Positions 21,251-28,830 of a stretch of DNA of 32,413 nt are shown piece by piece. The DNA is from a virus. Position 1 is the stretch's first letter; each line of letters opens with the position of its first letter. The stretch covers positions 1 to 32,413 of IMG/VR virus record IMGVR_UViG_3300044766_000011; one strand, given 5' to 3'. A program made the position numbers and the translations under genes. Under the pieces are notes generated by a model. It was not told the origin of the DNA. It saw only the letters and a list, made by a program, of their open reading frames with translations, and did not search any database.

Positions 21251-21660
21251 TGGTTCCCCGATTCCGTCGGTCCTACGTTCGTGTAATCCTCAATCAGCAA
21301 GTAGGAAAAAACCCCGTATTTGGCAAGCGGGTTTACTGTTTTCACCCTGAATTGTTTTTCCAGGTACGTAATCACGTCGTCCACTTTCAGATCCACTTCG
21401 ATTTCCGTAAAAAGCGACCATGAATCCCAGATGCGTTCCCCTCGGTCGTAAATCTCCATCGTGTTCGGGTTAGGTACAAAAACCCCTTGGCATTCAACCG
21501 TAGTCATAACCTCGGAAGCCAAGAACCCAACGACCGTCTTTGTCACCACTCCGAACGTCAACGCTTGGAACCAATTTTTCAACGCACCCGAAACGTTTGG
21601 TAACGTGGGGCATGAGTCGTTCAGTGCAACCGATGAAGCGTTAAAAATTCCCTTAAGCAT
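21247..21660 (-). CDS. Head-tail joining (neck) protein
   Basis: A 137-aa protein with MTTVECQGVFVPNPNTMEIYDRGERIWDSWSLFTE in the middle and DDVITYLEKQFRVKTVNPLAKYGVFSY at the end. The q-G-f-p-----l-----R-w--w-----l--dd-i---g--yrV---kdy--yGf--Y pattern occurs in small neck proteins of myoviruses beside gp10-like proteins. The assignment is by pattern and position. It overlaps the upstream gene by 8 bases. Confidence 0.55.
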   Translation of the reverse strand: MLKGIFNASSVALNDSCPTLPNVSGALKNWFQALTFGVVTKTVVGFLASEVMTTVECQGVFVPNPNTMEIYDRGERIWDSWSLFTEIEVDLKVDDVITYLEKQFRVKTVNPLAKYGVFSYLLIEDYTNVGPTESGNQ

Positions 21661-22132
21661 CTTTCACGTCCGACGTGATGGATTGGCGTAGTTGCGTTGT
21701 CTCGACAAGAATTTGGGCATTGTGCTTTCGTTCGGGATGTTTGACGGGAGGCCACTTCCCATCACCGCCGCTGTCGAAAGCATCCATGACCACTTTTTCG
21801 GCAACTTTCCCGACTTTTTCGAGCCAGGGCTTAACCGATTTTTCCTTAACGACCGATTTCAATTCCTTGTCGCTGAACGCTCTTTCGGTTTCCAATGCTT
21901 TGTTCAGGTTGCTTGAGATAGGGACCCGAAGAAAAGAACGCTGAGGCAAACCACGCGCGGGGGCTCCGTATTCATGCGCCGCCGCTATTTCCGCGTTTGA
22001 CCCGCCGCCTTTTCTTTCGTCCTTGTTCAAAACTCCAACCCGGCAAACGACTTTGGAACTTGCTTTCACGGCCTTGAAAAACGCGTCAAACTTTTCTAGA
22101 TGGATTTCGTCGGGGTCAAAATGCGCAGTCAA
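21653..22132 (-). CDS. Tail completion / virion morphogenesis protein (gpG/gp10-like)
   Basis: SNAEIAAAHEYGAPARGLPQRSFLRVP near residue 50 is the classic IA---EfG----iP-RpFlR motif of phage virion morphogenesis proteins, and the C-terminal LVETTQLRQSIT matches the L-dTG-Lr-SI end. No ATG is available; the TTG at 22132, overlapping the DUF4054 stop as TTGA, is used, giving 159 aa, with GGGGA nine bases upstream. A TTG at 22153 is the alternative. It joins head and tail. Confidence 0.8.
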   Translation of the reverse strand: MTAHFDPDEIHLEKFDAFFKAVKASSKVVCRVGVLNKDERKGGGSNAEIAAAHEYGAPARGLPQRSFLRVPISSNLNKALETERAFSDKELKSVVKEKSVKPWLEKVGKVAEKVVMDAFDSGGDGKWPPVKHPERKHNAQILVETTQLRQSITSDVKDA

Positions 22133-22554
22133 TGCGTCATCCCCGGAACCCAAGACATCGTTCCAACGCTCCGCAAAATCAGCATGGATAGGTATTTCGC
22201 TCCGTAGTATGTGTCGGCCATTGACGCATAAAATGGATCGTTGACAATCTCCGGCGGGAACGCCGACGATTCCGAAACTCCCCCAACCGATTTTGATTGC
22301 CTAAGCCACGGATATTGCCCACTGATTCCCTGGCTACTCGCCTGCAAAGATTTCACCATCTCATGCGCGGAAAGGTACATGTAGGCCAAGGTGAAAACCG
22401 ATTGGTTTTCCCAGATGGCTTGATTGATTTCCGTGTCTGCAATGGTGAAAGCCTTGGAAATGTCCCCATCCACTATCGAAGTCACATCCGTCCCGTAGGG
22501 AAAGTCCCGCGAAAAGAACGCTTTAAAATCTTCGATGGATGGGGTCGAGTACAT
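22129..22554 (-). CDS. Head-tail connector protein, DUF4054-like
   Basis: The ATG at 22554 follows CGAGGTTTAGAA. The 141-aa product has DFKAFFSRDFPYG at the start, DGDISKAFTIADTEINQAIW, a central FTLAYMYLSAHEMVKSLQ helix and ADTYYGAKYLSML at the end: the F---yPeFa------I---i--A-----w----------a--YLtAH--- pattern of DUF4054 connectors. It would sit on the portal ring. It follows the capsid terminator. Confidence 0.8.
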   Translation of the reverse strand: MYSTPSIEDFKAFFSRDFPYGTDVTSIVDGDISKAFTIADTEINQAIWENQSVFTLAYMYLSAHEMVKSLQASSQGISGQYPWLRQSKSVGGVSESSAFPPEIVNDPFYASMADTYYGAKYLSMLILRSVGTMSWVPGMTH

Positions 22555-22566
22555 TTCTAAACCTCG

Positions 22567-22589
22567 AAAAAGTCTCCCCCTCCGGGGAG
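22567..22589 (-). terminator. Rho-independent terminator after the major capsid gene
   Basis: The minus strand has CTCCCC-GGAG-GGGGAG (22589-22574) followed by ACTTTTT. It lies between the capsid stop (22617) and the next start (22554). A partial terminator here would raise capsid transcript over tail transcripts. The T run is only five bases. Confidence 0.55.
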
Positions 22590-22616
22590 GAGCCGGAGGA
22601 GGAGGTAAACCAGAAC

Positions 22617-23690
22617 CTAGGTGTTGAAGGTGAAGTACAAAAGCTCGGCGGGGCGAGTCAACACTAACCCAGTGTGAGTCGCATACCCGACGTTTTGCCA
22701 CGAGAACCCGTTGATGGTGTTCTGCACCGTGGCCGTATAAGGGACCGGGCAGTCGATCCGCATCGAGTCCATGTCGTAGTTGTACAGCGCGTAAACCTGT
22801 TTCCCGTAGTTCACACTGTCAGACGGCATATCCTCGCGCAAGGTCGCATCCGCGTAACGCAGAGGCAAAACCTTGAACTGTTGATTGCTCGTCAAGGTAC
22901 GGAAAATGTTCTGAACCAAGGAGAACACGTCCGAACCGGCGAGAGGGAAAGAAGGATTCAACGGACGAGCCAAACCGAGGAAGTCGGATTCAGGGATGAC
23001 GAAATGCGTGGGCCACGCGGTGCTATTGCAGTTGACGCGGTAAGCGTCCAACACTGCGCTTACGAATGTGGTCCAATCCGCAACGCTCATGTCCTTGATC
23101 GCCTTGGTGATCGTAGTGGTGTTCACGTTCGCGCCGGGTTGATTCAGCAACCCCAGCACTGACCCGGAAGCGCCATTAAATCCATCGGAACCCTTGAAGC
23201 AAACGCTTTGGAAACCCAAATCCCAGTTTCGTTTGCGAGCGCGTTCCTTTTTCTCCACGATGTCCCAGTTTCCGAATTTCGCGGCGTAGTTCATCTCGAA
23301 CAAGTTGTATTGGATTCCCTTCGCCCAATTCAGAACCCGGCGATTGACCATGTCCACAGCCGCAGACGCCATCGGCACGTCACCGTTTCCGGTTGCCGTG
23401 TTGATGTAGCCTTCGGAGAAAGGACCGGCCAGATCGAAATCACGGGGGGAAACGATGTTCGTGGCCCACTGGTTTTCACCGGCGGCGATTGGCACGAAAT
23501 CAATGGGGCTGATTTCGTAGAATTTTTGCTCCGAAATTTTTTTAATAATCCCGGTGTAAGTCGTGATCGGAACTTCTAGGCCGAGCGAATTCTTGATGAC
23601 GGTTTCGCAGTATTCCGACGTGCGCTTTTCCATCTCGTTCAAGACAATCGGCTCGCCCTTGCTGTTCAAAACTTGATATTCAGGTTTCAT
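22617..23690 (-). CDS. Major capsid protein, HK97-fold, DUF2184-like
   Basis: The 357-aa protein follows protease, scaffold and decoration genes. Its N-terminus (VIKNSLGLEVPITTYTG) is followed by IVSPRDFDLAGPFSEGY, DVPMASAAVDMVNRRVLNWAKGIQYNLFEM and a KKERARKRNWDLGFQSVCFKG helix, matching DUF2184 capsid proteins: the -------G-A-------diP-v------------g--y-yt--E- order with a long spine helix. AYRVNCNSTAWPTHFVIPESD and the ENPLR-like C-terminal domain end it. AAGGAAAAATCAC precedes the ATG. Confidence 0.85.
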   Translation of the reverse strand: MKPEYQVLNSKGEPIVLNEMEKRTSEYCETVIKNSLGLEVPITTYTGIIKKISEQKFYEISPIDFVPIAAGENQWATNIVSPRDFDLAGPFSEGYINTATGNGDVPMASAAVDMVNRRVLNWAKGIQYNLFEMNYAAKFGNWDIVEKKERARKRNWDLGFQSVCFKGSDGFNGASGSVLGLLNQPGANVNTTTITKAIKDMSVADWTTFVSAVLDAYRVNCNSTAWPTHFVIPESDFLGLARPLNPSFPLAGSDVFSLVQNIFRTLTSNQQFKVLPLRYADATLREDMPSDSVNYGKQVYALYNYDMDSMRIDCPVPYTATVQNTINGFSWQNVGYATHTGLVLTRPAELLYFTFNT

Positions 23691-23701
23691 GTGATTTTTC
23701 C

Positions 23702-24475
23702 TTAAGCGTCGTATTTAAACGACGGAGTGTTGACTTCCACGCGAGCGAGGGTCCCGGCTATGGGCTTGTCATAGAAAACACCGACGATGTTTTCCCCACC
23801 AGAACCAGAAGCGGGAGCGACGCCGCCAATGGCCGTGATGTCAAGCACCGCTTGGCTACCGCGATTTCCCGTGGTGGTCGGCATGAGATAAACCGTGTTA
23901 CCCGCATTTCTGGCAACGGTGGCGATCATCCCAGCCGCGAAATACTGTTGCATTCCGTTGTAGATCACGAATCCCCAAACGTTGTCGGTGGATGCAGTGC
24001 AAGCAACCACTTCGGGGACTCCACCCGTCGAGGTTGAGACGATCTTGACCGCTTGGCCGGGGTAAAGCGTTCCGGTTTCGGTGTCGGCGATCTTGACCTC
24101 GTTAGTTTTGTTCGTCACACCGTTCGCAAGTTGTCCGACGATGCTCGTCTGAGCAAACTGGTTGGGCGAGACGGTGAGAATGCTCGTGGCCTGAGTGATT
24201 TGTGTGGCCGTGGCAGTCGCCGGAGTAGGCGTGGCCGTATCCGTCACGATGTTCGAGAAATAGTATGTCCGGCCAGGAACCAACCCCGTAACCGTGACTG
24301 TCTGGGCAGTCGCACCGGAAATGATGTTTCCCGCACCCGGAGTAAACCCGGATGTCGTGGACATGTACCACTGATAGGTGTAAGGAGAAGTCCCGCCCGT
24401 GGCGTTTGAAATAGCAAGCGCAACGCTGTTGGCCGTGACCTGAGTTTTGGTGATCGAACCGTTAGCAAGAGACAT
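23702..24475 (-). CDS. Head decoration protein with N-terminal FN3/Ig-like domain
   Basis: Residues ~5-95 have SVALAISNATGGTSPYTYQWY, TVTVTGLVPGRTYYFSN, a fibronectin-III/Ig-like strand order (tY-w-----------v-GL-pgt-Y-f). Residues ~105-257 contain QFAQTSIVGQLANGVTNKTNEV, LYPGQAVKIVSTS and NVWGFVIYN, the small beta-barrel pattern of capsid-binding decoration proteins encoded just before the capsid gene. The N-terminal domain would project from the head surface and may bind glycans. AAAGGAAAAAAAC precedes the start. Confidence 0.7.
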   Translation of the reverse strand: MSLANGSITKTQVTANSVALAISNATGGTSPYTYQWYMSTTSGFTPGAGNIISGATAQTVTVTGLVPGRTYYFSNIVTDTATPTPATATATQITQATSILTVSPNQFAQTSIVGQLANGVTNKTNEVKIADTETGTLYPGQAVKIVSTSTGGVPEVVACTASTDNVWGFVIYNGMQQYFAAGMIATVARNAGNTVYLMPTTTGNRGSQAVLDITAIGGVAPASGSGGENIVGVFYDKPIAGTLARVEVNTPSFKYDA

Positions 24476-24499
24476 GTTTTTTTCCTTTAGTTCTTTTTT

Positions 24500-25138
24500 T
24501 TACCTGCCAAACAATTTGCGACCGCGTTCCAGCCGATCCACATCAGTTTCGACAGTGATCTTGGTCACCTGAGAAGAAGCGGGGCCAGCGGCGCGGAGCG
24601 CGTCGGCGGCTACTTTATCGTTTTTGATCTGCTCGGGAGTTTTACCAACGGGAGCAGATATTTTTAGAGATGAACGAAGCGAAGCAATCTTCGCTTTCAA
24701 CGCCGTTTCTTTCTCATTCGTCTTTTGCTTGGCCGTTTCGATTTCTTCTTGTTCGTGCTCGGCCAGTTGCAAAAGTTCCTTCTTGGCTTTTTCGTCATCT
24801 TCGGGAGAGACGTTTTCCTTGGGCTTGTCGCCTTCGGGCTTTTCCTTGTCATCGGCACCCTTTTCCATTTCGTCGCACTTTTGTTTCAGGGTGTCGTAAG
24901 CGTTGGAAAGTTCCTTATGCTTTTCGAGCAATTCCCCGACGTTCATCACAGATCCGTCATGGGTCTTGACCTTGTGTTCGAGGTCGGCATAACCTTCCTC
25001 GCCCTTCTCGGCGCGTTCGTCGGCTTCGTTGATGATCTGTTCCAACGAAACTTCTTTCTTGCTTTTGGGAAGTTGAAGCGAAATGCCTTCAAGTTCCTTC
25101 GAATTTTTCACCAATTCCTTTTTGAAAAAGTTAAACAT
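24500..25138 (-). CDS. Nested scaffolding protein (in-frame internal start)
   Basis: Inside the protease gene an ATG at 25138 is preceded by GAAAGGGGAAAAGCCA, a ribosome site as good as that of the full gene. The 212-aa product starts MFNFFKKELVKN, contains SLEQIINEADERAEKGEEG and a long predicted coiled coil (KELLQLAEHEQEEIETAKQ) and ends in a basic helix that could bind capsid protein. Nested same-frame scaffolds are well known (lambda C/Nu3). The site is seen; use of it is inferred. Confidence 0.55.
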   Translation of the reverse strand: MFNFFKKELVKNSKELEGISLQLPKSKKEVSLEQIINEADERAEKGEEGYADLEHKVKTHDGSVMNVGELLEKHKELSNAYDTLKQKCDEMEKGADDKEKPEGDKPKENVSPEDDEKAKKELLQLAEHEQEEIETAKQKTNEKETALKAKIASLRSSLKISAPVGKTPEQIKNDKVAADALRAAGPASSQVTKITVETDVDRLERGRKLFGR

Positions 25139-25687
25139 TGGCTTTTCCCCTTTCTCGTTTTTGATTTCGTCAATTTCTTTCAGCTTTTCTTCGTTGTACT
25201 TCTTGAACTCCTCCGGTGTTAGAATTAACGACTCCTCATAACGCGGATCTGGAGTAATGACTAAATGCGTGTATTCCCCGTCATTGATTTCCTGCGAGTA
25301 ATCCACGTTGTGCCACTGCCCCGGAGGACCAATCTTCGTCGGCTTGTATGCGTTGGAAAGCTTTTCTCCCCTGGCAATGTGTTCAAGTGCTTCGTCGGTC
25401 GTAGCGATGAATTTCACCCAGTGCCGACCGTCTGGCTGATTCAGGAAACTTTCGACGACGTACCCTTCGGCTTCCGACTTGATGTTTTCCAAGTCGATCT
25501 TGTCCACATGGTGAAAAAAAATCGGCTTTCCCGGAAAAGTCGGGTCCATCTTTTTCAGGGTATCTTCGGGAAGAAGAATTCGATAGTTTTCCTTGGTTTC
25601 CTCGTTGGTGTATTCAGCAACACCAGCGGCGGCATGCAACCCGTAGAAAACCCGGGGAAAGTTTTTTTCGTTCTCGACGTGGTCCAT
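24500..25687 (-). CDS. DUF2213-type prohead protease fused to scaffold
   Basis: The ATG at 25687 follows CAGGGGAAAAG. Residues 1-180 fit the DUF2213 maturation protease: FYGLHAAAGVAEYTNEETKENYRILLPE, PGKPIFFHH, GYVVESFLNQPDG and LSNAYKPTKIGPPGQWHNVDY. From residue 184 the protein turns into an acidic, Lys/Glu-rich coiled coil ending in a basic LERGRKLFGR helix, the usual scaffold layout. The protease would mature the capsid and destroy the scaffold. Catalytic His/Ser residues are not assigned. Confidence 0.8.
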   Translation of the reverse strand: MDHVENEKNFPRVFYGLHAAAGVAEYTNEETKENYRILLPEDTLKKMDPTFPGKPIFFHHVDKIDLENIKSEAEGYVVESFLNQPDGRHWVKFIATTDEALEHIARGEKLSNAYKPTKIGPPGQWHNVDYSQEINDGEYTHLVITPDPRYEESLILTPEEFKKYNEEKLKEIDEIKNEKGEKPMFNFFKKELVKNSKELEGISLQLPKSKKEVSLEQIINEADERAEKGEEGYADLEHKVKTHDGSVMNVGELLEKHKELSNAYDTLKQKCDEMEKGADDKEKPEGDKPKENVSPEDDEKAKKELLQLAEHEQEEIETAKQKTNEKETALKAKIASLRSSLKISAPVGKTPEQIKNDKVAADALRAAGPASSQVTKITVETDVDRLERGRKLFGR

Positions 25688-25714
25688 CTTTTCCCCTGAA
25701 AACAAATTCCTCGG

Positions 25715-26695
25715 TCACTTGAACCTCAGTATCGGAGCGGATCGGCATCGGCATCGGTAATCCTGCTGAGGGTTATTGCGCCGGACCTTTTGGCCTGGTT
25801 CGCTGGTGATCGGTGGATCATCCCAGTTGTGCGTCGTTCCCTCAAGTTTTTTGTGCGCGGGTCGAACCGGATGAGCCGACGAACCCGCCGAACATCTCCA
25901 GACGTATTCGTTAAATCCACATTTCTTGCACGATGTCTCGTGGTATTGCTGGGTGCAAAGCTTCACTTCTTGCTGTGCAATAAACTCGGCTCGGCTTCGG
26001 GAAACCTCGTAATTGGTTTTTATTGAATCAACTAGAGTCCCGTACCGATTACCCGCAAACACCGATTCACGGACTTTTTTTCTTAGCTCTTGAATCTGTT
26101 CGACTGAAAACTTTTTGATCCCGATCTTGAGATTGTTTTCCCACTTCGTCGAAATCTCTTTTACTTGCCAGTCCGTGAGCGTGGGTTGAATCCCGACCTT
26201 CTTGACGTTTTCTCTAAAGCTCTTATCCGCCTTAAACAAAGTTTTGTCAAACAAATCTGAAAAAGAAATTTGTTCAACGATTTTTTCAGGCAAAATTTTC
26301 CGAAGCTTATCGTCAATAGACGCAATTTTTACCGAAAACCTATTTTCAGTCGCAAGAACGTTTGATTGAACTTCCCGTGTCAAATCTTTGAATGAAATCC
26401 TGAAAGTGGAAGTAGCCCGGTCCCATTTCGCCCCAAGTTTCCGGAGTTCCTTGGTTATCGTCGCGTTGAATTTTCCAGAGAACTTACCGCGATGGAATGT
26501 CACGGTTCCCTTGTTCAACGCATACCAAAGATCATCGCTCTTTGTGTTCTGTATTTCGTTATTCGGGATTTCAATATCTTTCAGGACTTCGGAATAAATC
26601 ACATCGAACAATCTGCGAATGATCCGACGCTCGATGTCCTCGACGTAATCCATCGGCGTATGGAGTTGAGAAAGTTCGATGTAATCCTTTTTCAT
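25715..26695 (-). CDS. Head morphogenesis protein, Mu gpF/SPP1 gp7-like
   Basis: A 326-aa protein after portal and HTH genes. The C-terminal ~90 residues carry the family signature: SRSRAEFIAQQEVKLCTQQ, EYVWRCSAGSSAHPVRPAHKKLEG, then WDDPP, PGQKVRRNNPQQDYRCRC, i.e. R-A--iA-te, Y-W-----RvRp-H--l-G, PG-D-gCRC. Cys pairs there may bind metal. N-terminal ~200 residues are helical. It acts in early head assembly. Start overlaps the upstream stop by ATGA. Confidence 0.85.
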   Translation of the reverse strand: MKKDYIELSQLHTPMDYVEDIERRIIRRLFDVIYSEVLKDIEIPNNEIQNTKSDDLWYALNKGTVTFHRGKFSGKFNATITKELRKLGAKWDRATSTFRISFKDLTREVQSNVLATENRFSVKIASIDDKLRKILPEKIVEQISFSDLFDKTLFKADKSFRENVKKVGIQPTLTDWQVKEISTKWENNLKIGIKKFSVEQIQELRKKVRESVFAGNRYGTLVDSIKTNYEVSRSRAEFIAQQEVKLCTQQYHETSCKKCGFNEYVWRCSAGSSAHPVRPAHKKLEGTTHNWDDPPITSEPGQKVRRNNPQQDYRCRCRSAPILRFK

Positions 26696-27165
26696 TTCTT
26701 CTTGCGACCTCGTTTCAGGTTTTTGATGCTGGATTCTTTTACATCGTGAGCGGTGACGCTTTTCGATGAAGCAAGGACTTCCATGATAGGGGTTGGTTTT
26801 GGATCTGTTTGATCGGGTTTGGTTTTAGAAAGTTCGATATTTTCGGAAGTTGTCGCGGGTTTGGATTCCTTGATTTCGGGCTTGTTCAAAGGCTTGTAAT
26901 ACGCGAACCCGTTGGCATCGTAGGCAAGTTCGCCTTTGACTCGGCGTTGAATGTCCGCATTTTTCACTTTTTGTTTTTCGATGCGCAACTTTTCGACTTC
27001 ATCAGCCCCTTTATACTTTTCAATCCAGTTATCCAACGTCCTAACGTCAATGCCGAGTGATTCAGAGGTTCGGGTTTTATTGCCCTTGAAATACAAAAGG
27101 GCTTGTTCAACAATCAAGCGATTGGCGCGGTCCACCGTCATGCCGACAGTCCAGACAATACTCAT
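26692..27165 (-). CDS. HTH (Fis-type) DNA-binding-like protein in the head operon
   Basis: The ATG at 27165 has GGAGG eight bases upstream; the GTG at 27171 is too close to it. Residues ~10-45 (ANRLIVEQALLYFKGNKTRTSESLGIDVRTLDNWIEKY) have the helix-turn-helix layout of Fis/NtrC C-terminal domains (HTH_8): A-l-f-GN---tA--LGi---TL---i. The rest is low-complexity, Lys/Pro/Thr-rich and ends in a KRGRKKK basic tail. It may be a terminase-linked packaging factor or a late regulator. The position between portal and gpF-like genes is unusual. Confidence 0.65.
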   Translation of the reverse strand: MSIVWTVGMTVDRANRLIVEQALLYFKGNKTRTSESLGIDVRTLDNWIEKYKGADEVEKLRIEKQKVKNADIQRRVKGELAYDANGFAYYKPLNKPEIKESKPATTSENIELSKTKPDQTDPKPTPIMEVLASSKSVTAHDVKESSIKNLKRGRKKK

Positions 27166-27183
27166 GTTCACATCCTCCGATTG

Positions 27184-28830
27184 TTATTTTTTCCCGCCAA
27201 GTTTTTCGTAGAGCCACATGACGAAAGGCCAACGCACCTCACCGTAAGACGATTTAGAAGCCTCTTTCGCCTTCTCCCACTTCGTCCCGTTCTGAATGTT
27301 TCCAAGAGCCTCCAAAAATTCTATGTGACTTATTTTCTTAGGTGCGTCCGAGGCCTCAAACTCCGGCGCGTAATTCATAACTTCGACCTCGTTCTTGACT
27401 TCTTTTTCTTCCTTGGGTTCGGGAGCTGTGGGAGGGTTCAACTTGGTTTCTTCGGTTCCAGATTCTTCGCCTTCGCCCGTAATCTTTTCATCTTTGGAGA
27501 TAGTATCGGGTATTTCGTCCGGGTCAATATGAACCCCAAAAATATTGGCTTTGTTCACGGCTTCACAGTAGTGATTTTTACCGATGAGCCCTTCGACACG
27601 CGCTTGGTGGATTCGATTGTAAAGCAGGGTCTTGACGTTTTCCTCGCCCTCGGCGCTCAACACCCGGAGAGGTTCAAACTCTATTTCCAGGTCGTCGGGG
27701 ATCATCCCAAAAAGTTCCTGGCATCTCACCTCGAGAACTTTCAAGATTAGAGGAGTTACGGGTTCTCGCACCTCGCCCTCTACCATTCCGTTGTAAATTT
27801 CAATGTCGTCCTCGCCGGATGAAAATCCAGCGGCGGAAACACCAAATACCCGTGTCAACGGCATACGAAGGTCGGAAGCGATCTGCATACGATTCCCGGT
27901 TTGGACCTCAGCCAGCCCAGCGAACGTAAGTTGTTTGTGATCGAAATCATCTTCGGAATCCATGACCAAAGCGTTCTGGTAACTTTTCATCAAATTGGTG
28001 ATAGTGACGCGCTTTTGAGCGGACGAAAGACCATCAGGCAAAGACAAAGTTTTGGCCAGTCCCTTGAGCTTGAAAATGTCCAGCTTGAATTCATCGAGGA
28101 CTTCGTACGAAAGATTCTTGGCCTTGTTGTATTGGTTCAATCCGCTGACTAATTTTTCAACGACAGACATGCCCCACCCGCGAAGACGAGGGCGAACGAA
28201 AGAAGGCGGTTCAATTCCGTTTATGCGTAAAACTCTCGACCTGTGCAACCTATCGACGTTGTAGTATCGATAATACTCAATGCTGTTTTCAACGGCGGTC
28301 GGGTCTGGGTTGTCGGAAATGGACGTGGGGTCAAATACAAGCTCCCACATGTCCACGGACCGTAATTCAATATTGCTGTCCGGCGTCAATGCTTCGAAGT
28401 CCAAAGGAGTGGCCGGGTCTTGGTCGGAAAGAATAATGATAGCCCCTCCGCCAAAAAGACGAGACCACTTTGTAGCCGAACCTATTTTCCTAAAGTCTCC
28501 CTTTCTTTTGCAATGCTTTCCCAGTTGGATGATTTGATCCTCAGACAGCTGTGAAGAAGAAATCTTTACGCCCCCGCGCAAAGCGTCGTCAACGGGAACG
28601 TCTACCACTGTTTGGACTAGGCCTATTTCTGCGTAGGCTTCGGAGATCAATTGTCGGTTGTTGGAAACGAGGTAATAACGTAGATTCTTGAAAAGTGCGT
28701 CGGGATTGGATGCGGATTCAACGCTGGGATTTATTCCAAAAATGTTTGGATTGGCTCCCCCGGTAAATTGGCTCATGTCGTTGAATATCTGAGTTTGGAC
28801 TTTAGGAGCTTTACCTATTTTTTTTCTCAT
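27184..28830 (-). CDS. Portal protein, DUF1073-like
   Basis: In the 548-aa product ISEAYAEIGLVQTVVDVPVDDALRGG near residue 60, WSRLFGGGAIIILSDQ near 125, PRLRGWGMSVVEKL near 220, and DLRMPLTRVFGVSAAGFSSGEDDIEIYN near 330 are landmarks of the DUF1073 portal family. The C-terminal ~110 residues are acidic low-complexity (EESGTEETKLNPP) followed by a small helical part ending KLGGKK. It forms the dodecameric DNA gate. The ATG overlaps the terminase stop. Confidence 0.85.
   Translation of the reverse strand: MRKKIGKAPKVQTQIFNDMSQFTGGANPNIFGINPSVESASNPDALFKNLRYYLVSNNRQLISEAYAEIGLVQTVVDVPVDDALRGGVKISSSQLSEDQIIQLGKHCKRKGDFRKIGSATKWSRLFGGGAIIILSDQDPATPLDFEALTPDSNIELRSVDMWELVFDPTSISDNPDPTAVENSIEYYRYYNVDRLHRSRVLRINGIEPPSFVRPRLRGWGMSVVEKLVSGLNQYNKAKNLSYEVLDEFKLDIFKLKGLAKTLSLPDGLSSAQKRVTITNLMKSYQNALVMDSEDDFDHKQLTFAGLAEVQTGNRMQIASDLRMPLTRVFGVSAAGFSSGEDDIEIYNGMVEGEVREPVTPLILKVLEVRCQELFGMIPDDLEIEFEPLRVLSAEGEENVKTLLYNRIHQARVEGLIGKNHYCEAVNKANIFGVHIDPDEIPDTISKDEKITGEGEESGTEETKLNPPTAPEPKEEKEVKNEVEVMNYAPEFEASDAPKKISHIEFLEALGNIQNGTKWEKAKEASKSSYGEVRWPFVMWLYEKLGGKK

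Noticed and set aside
24725-25222. Plus-strand 165-aa hydrophobic frame
   Set aside because: It is the reverse of the Glu/Lys-rich scaffold coding region, where GAA/AAG codons read as Phe/Leu on the other strand.
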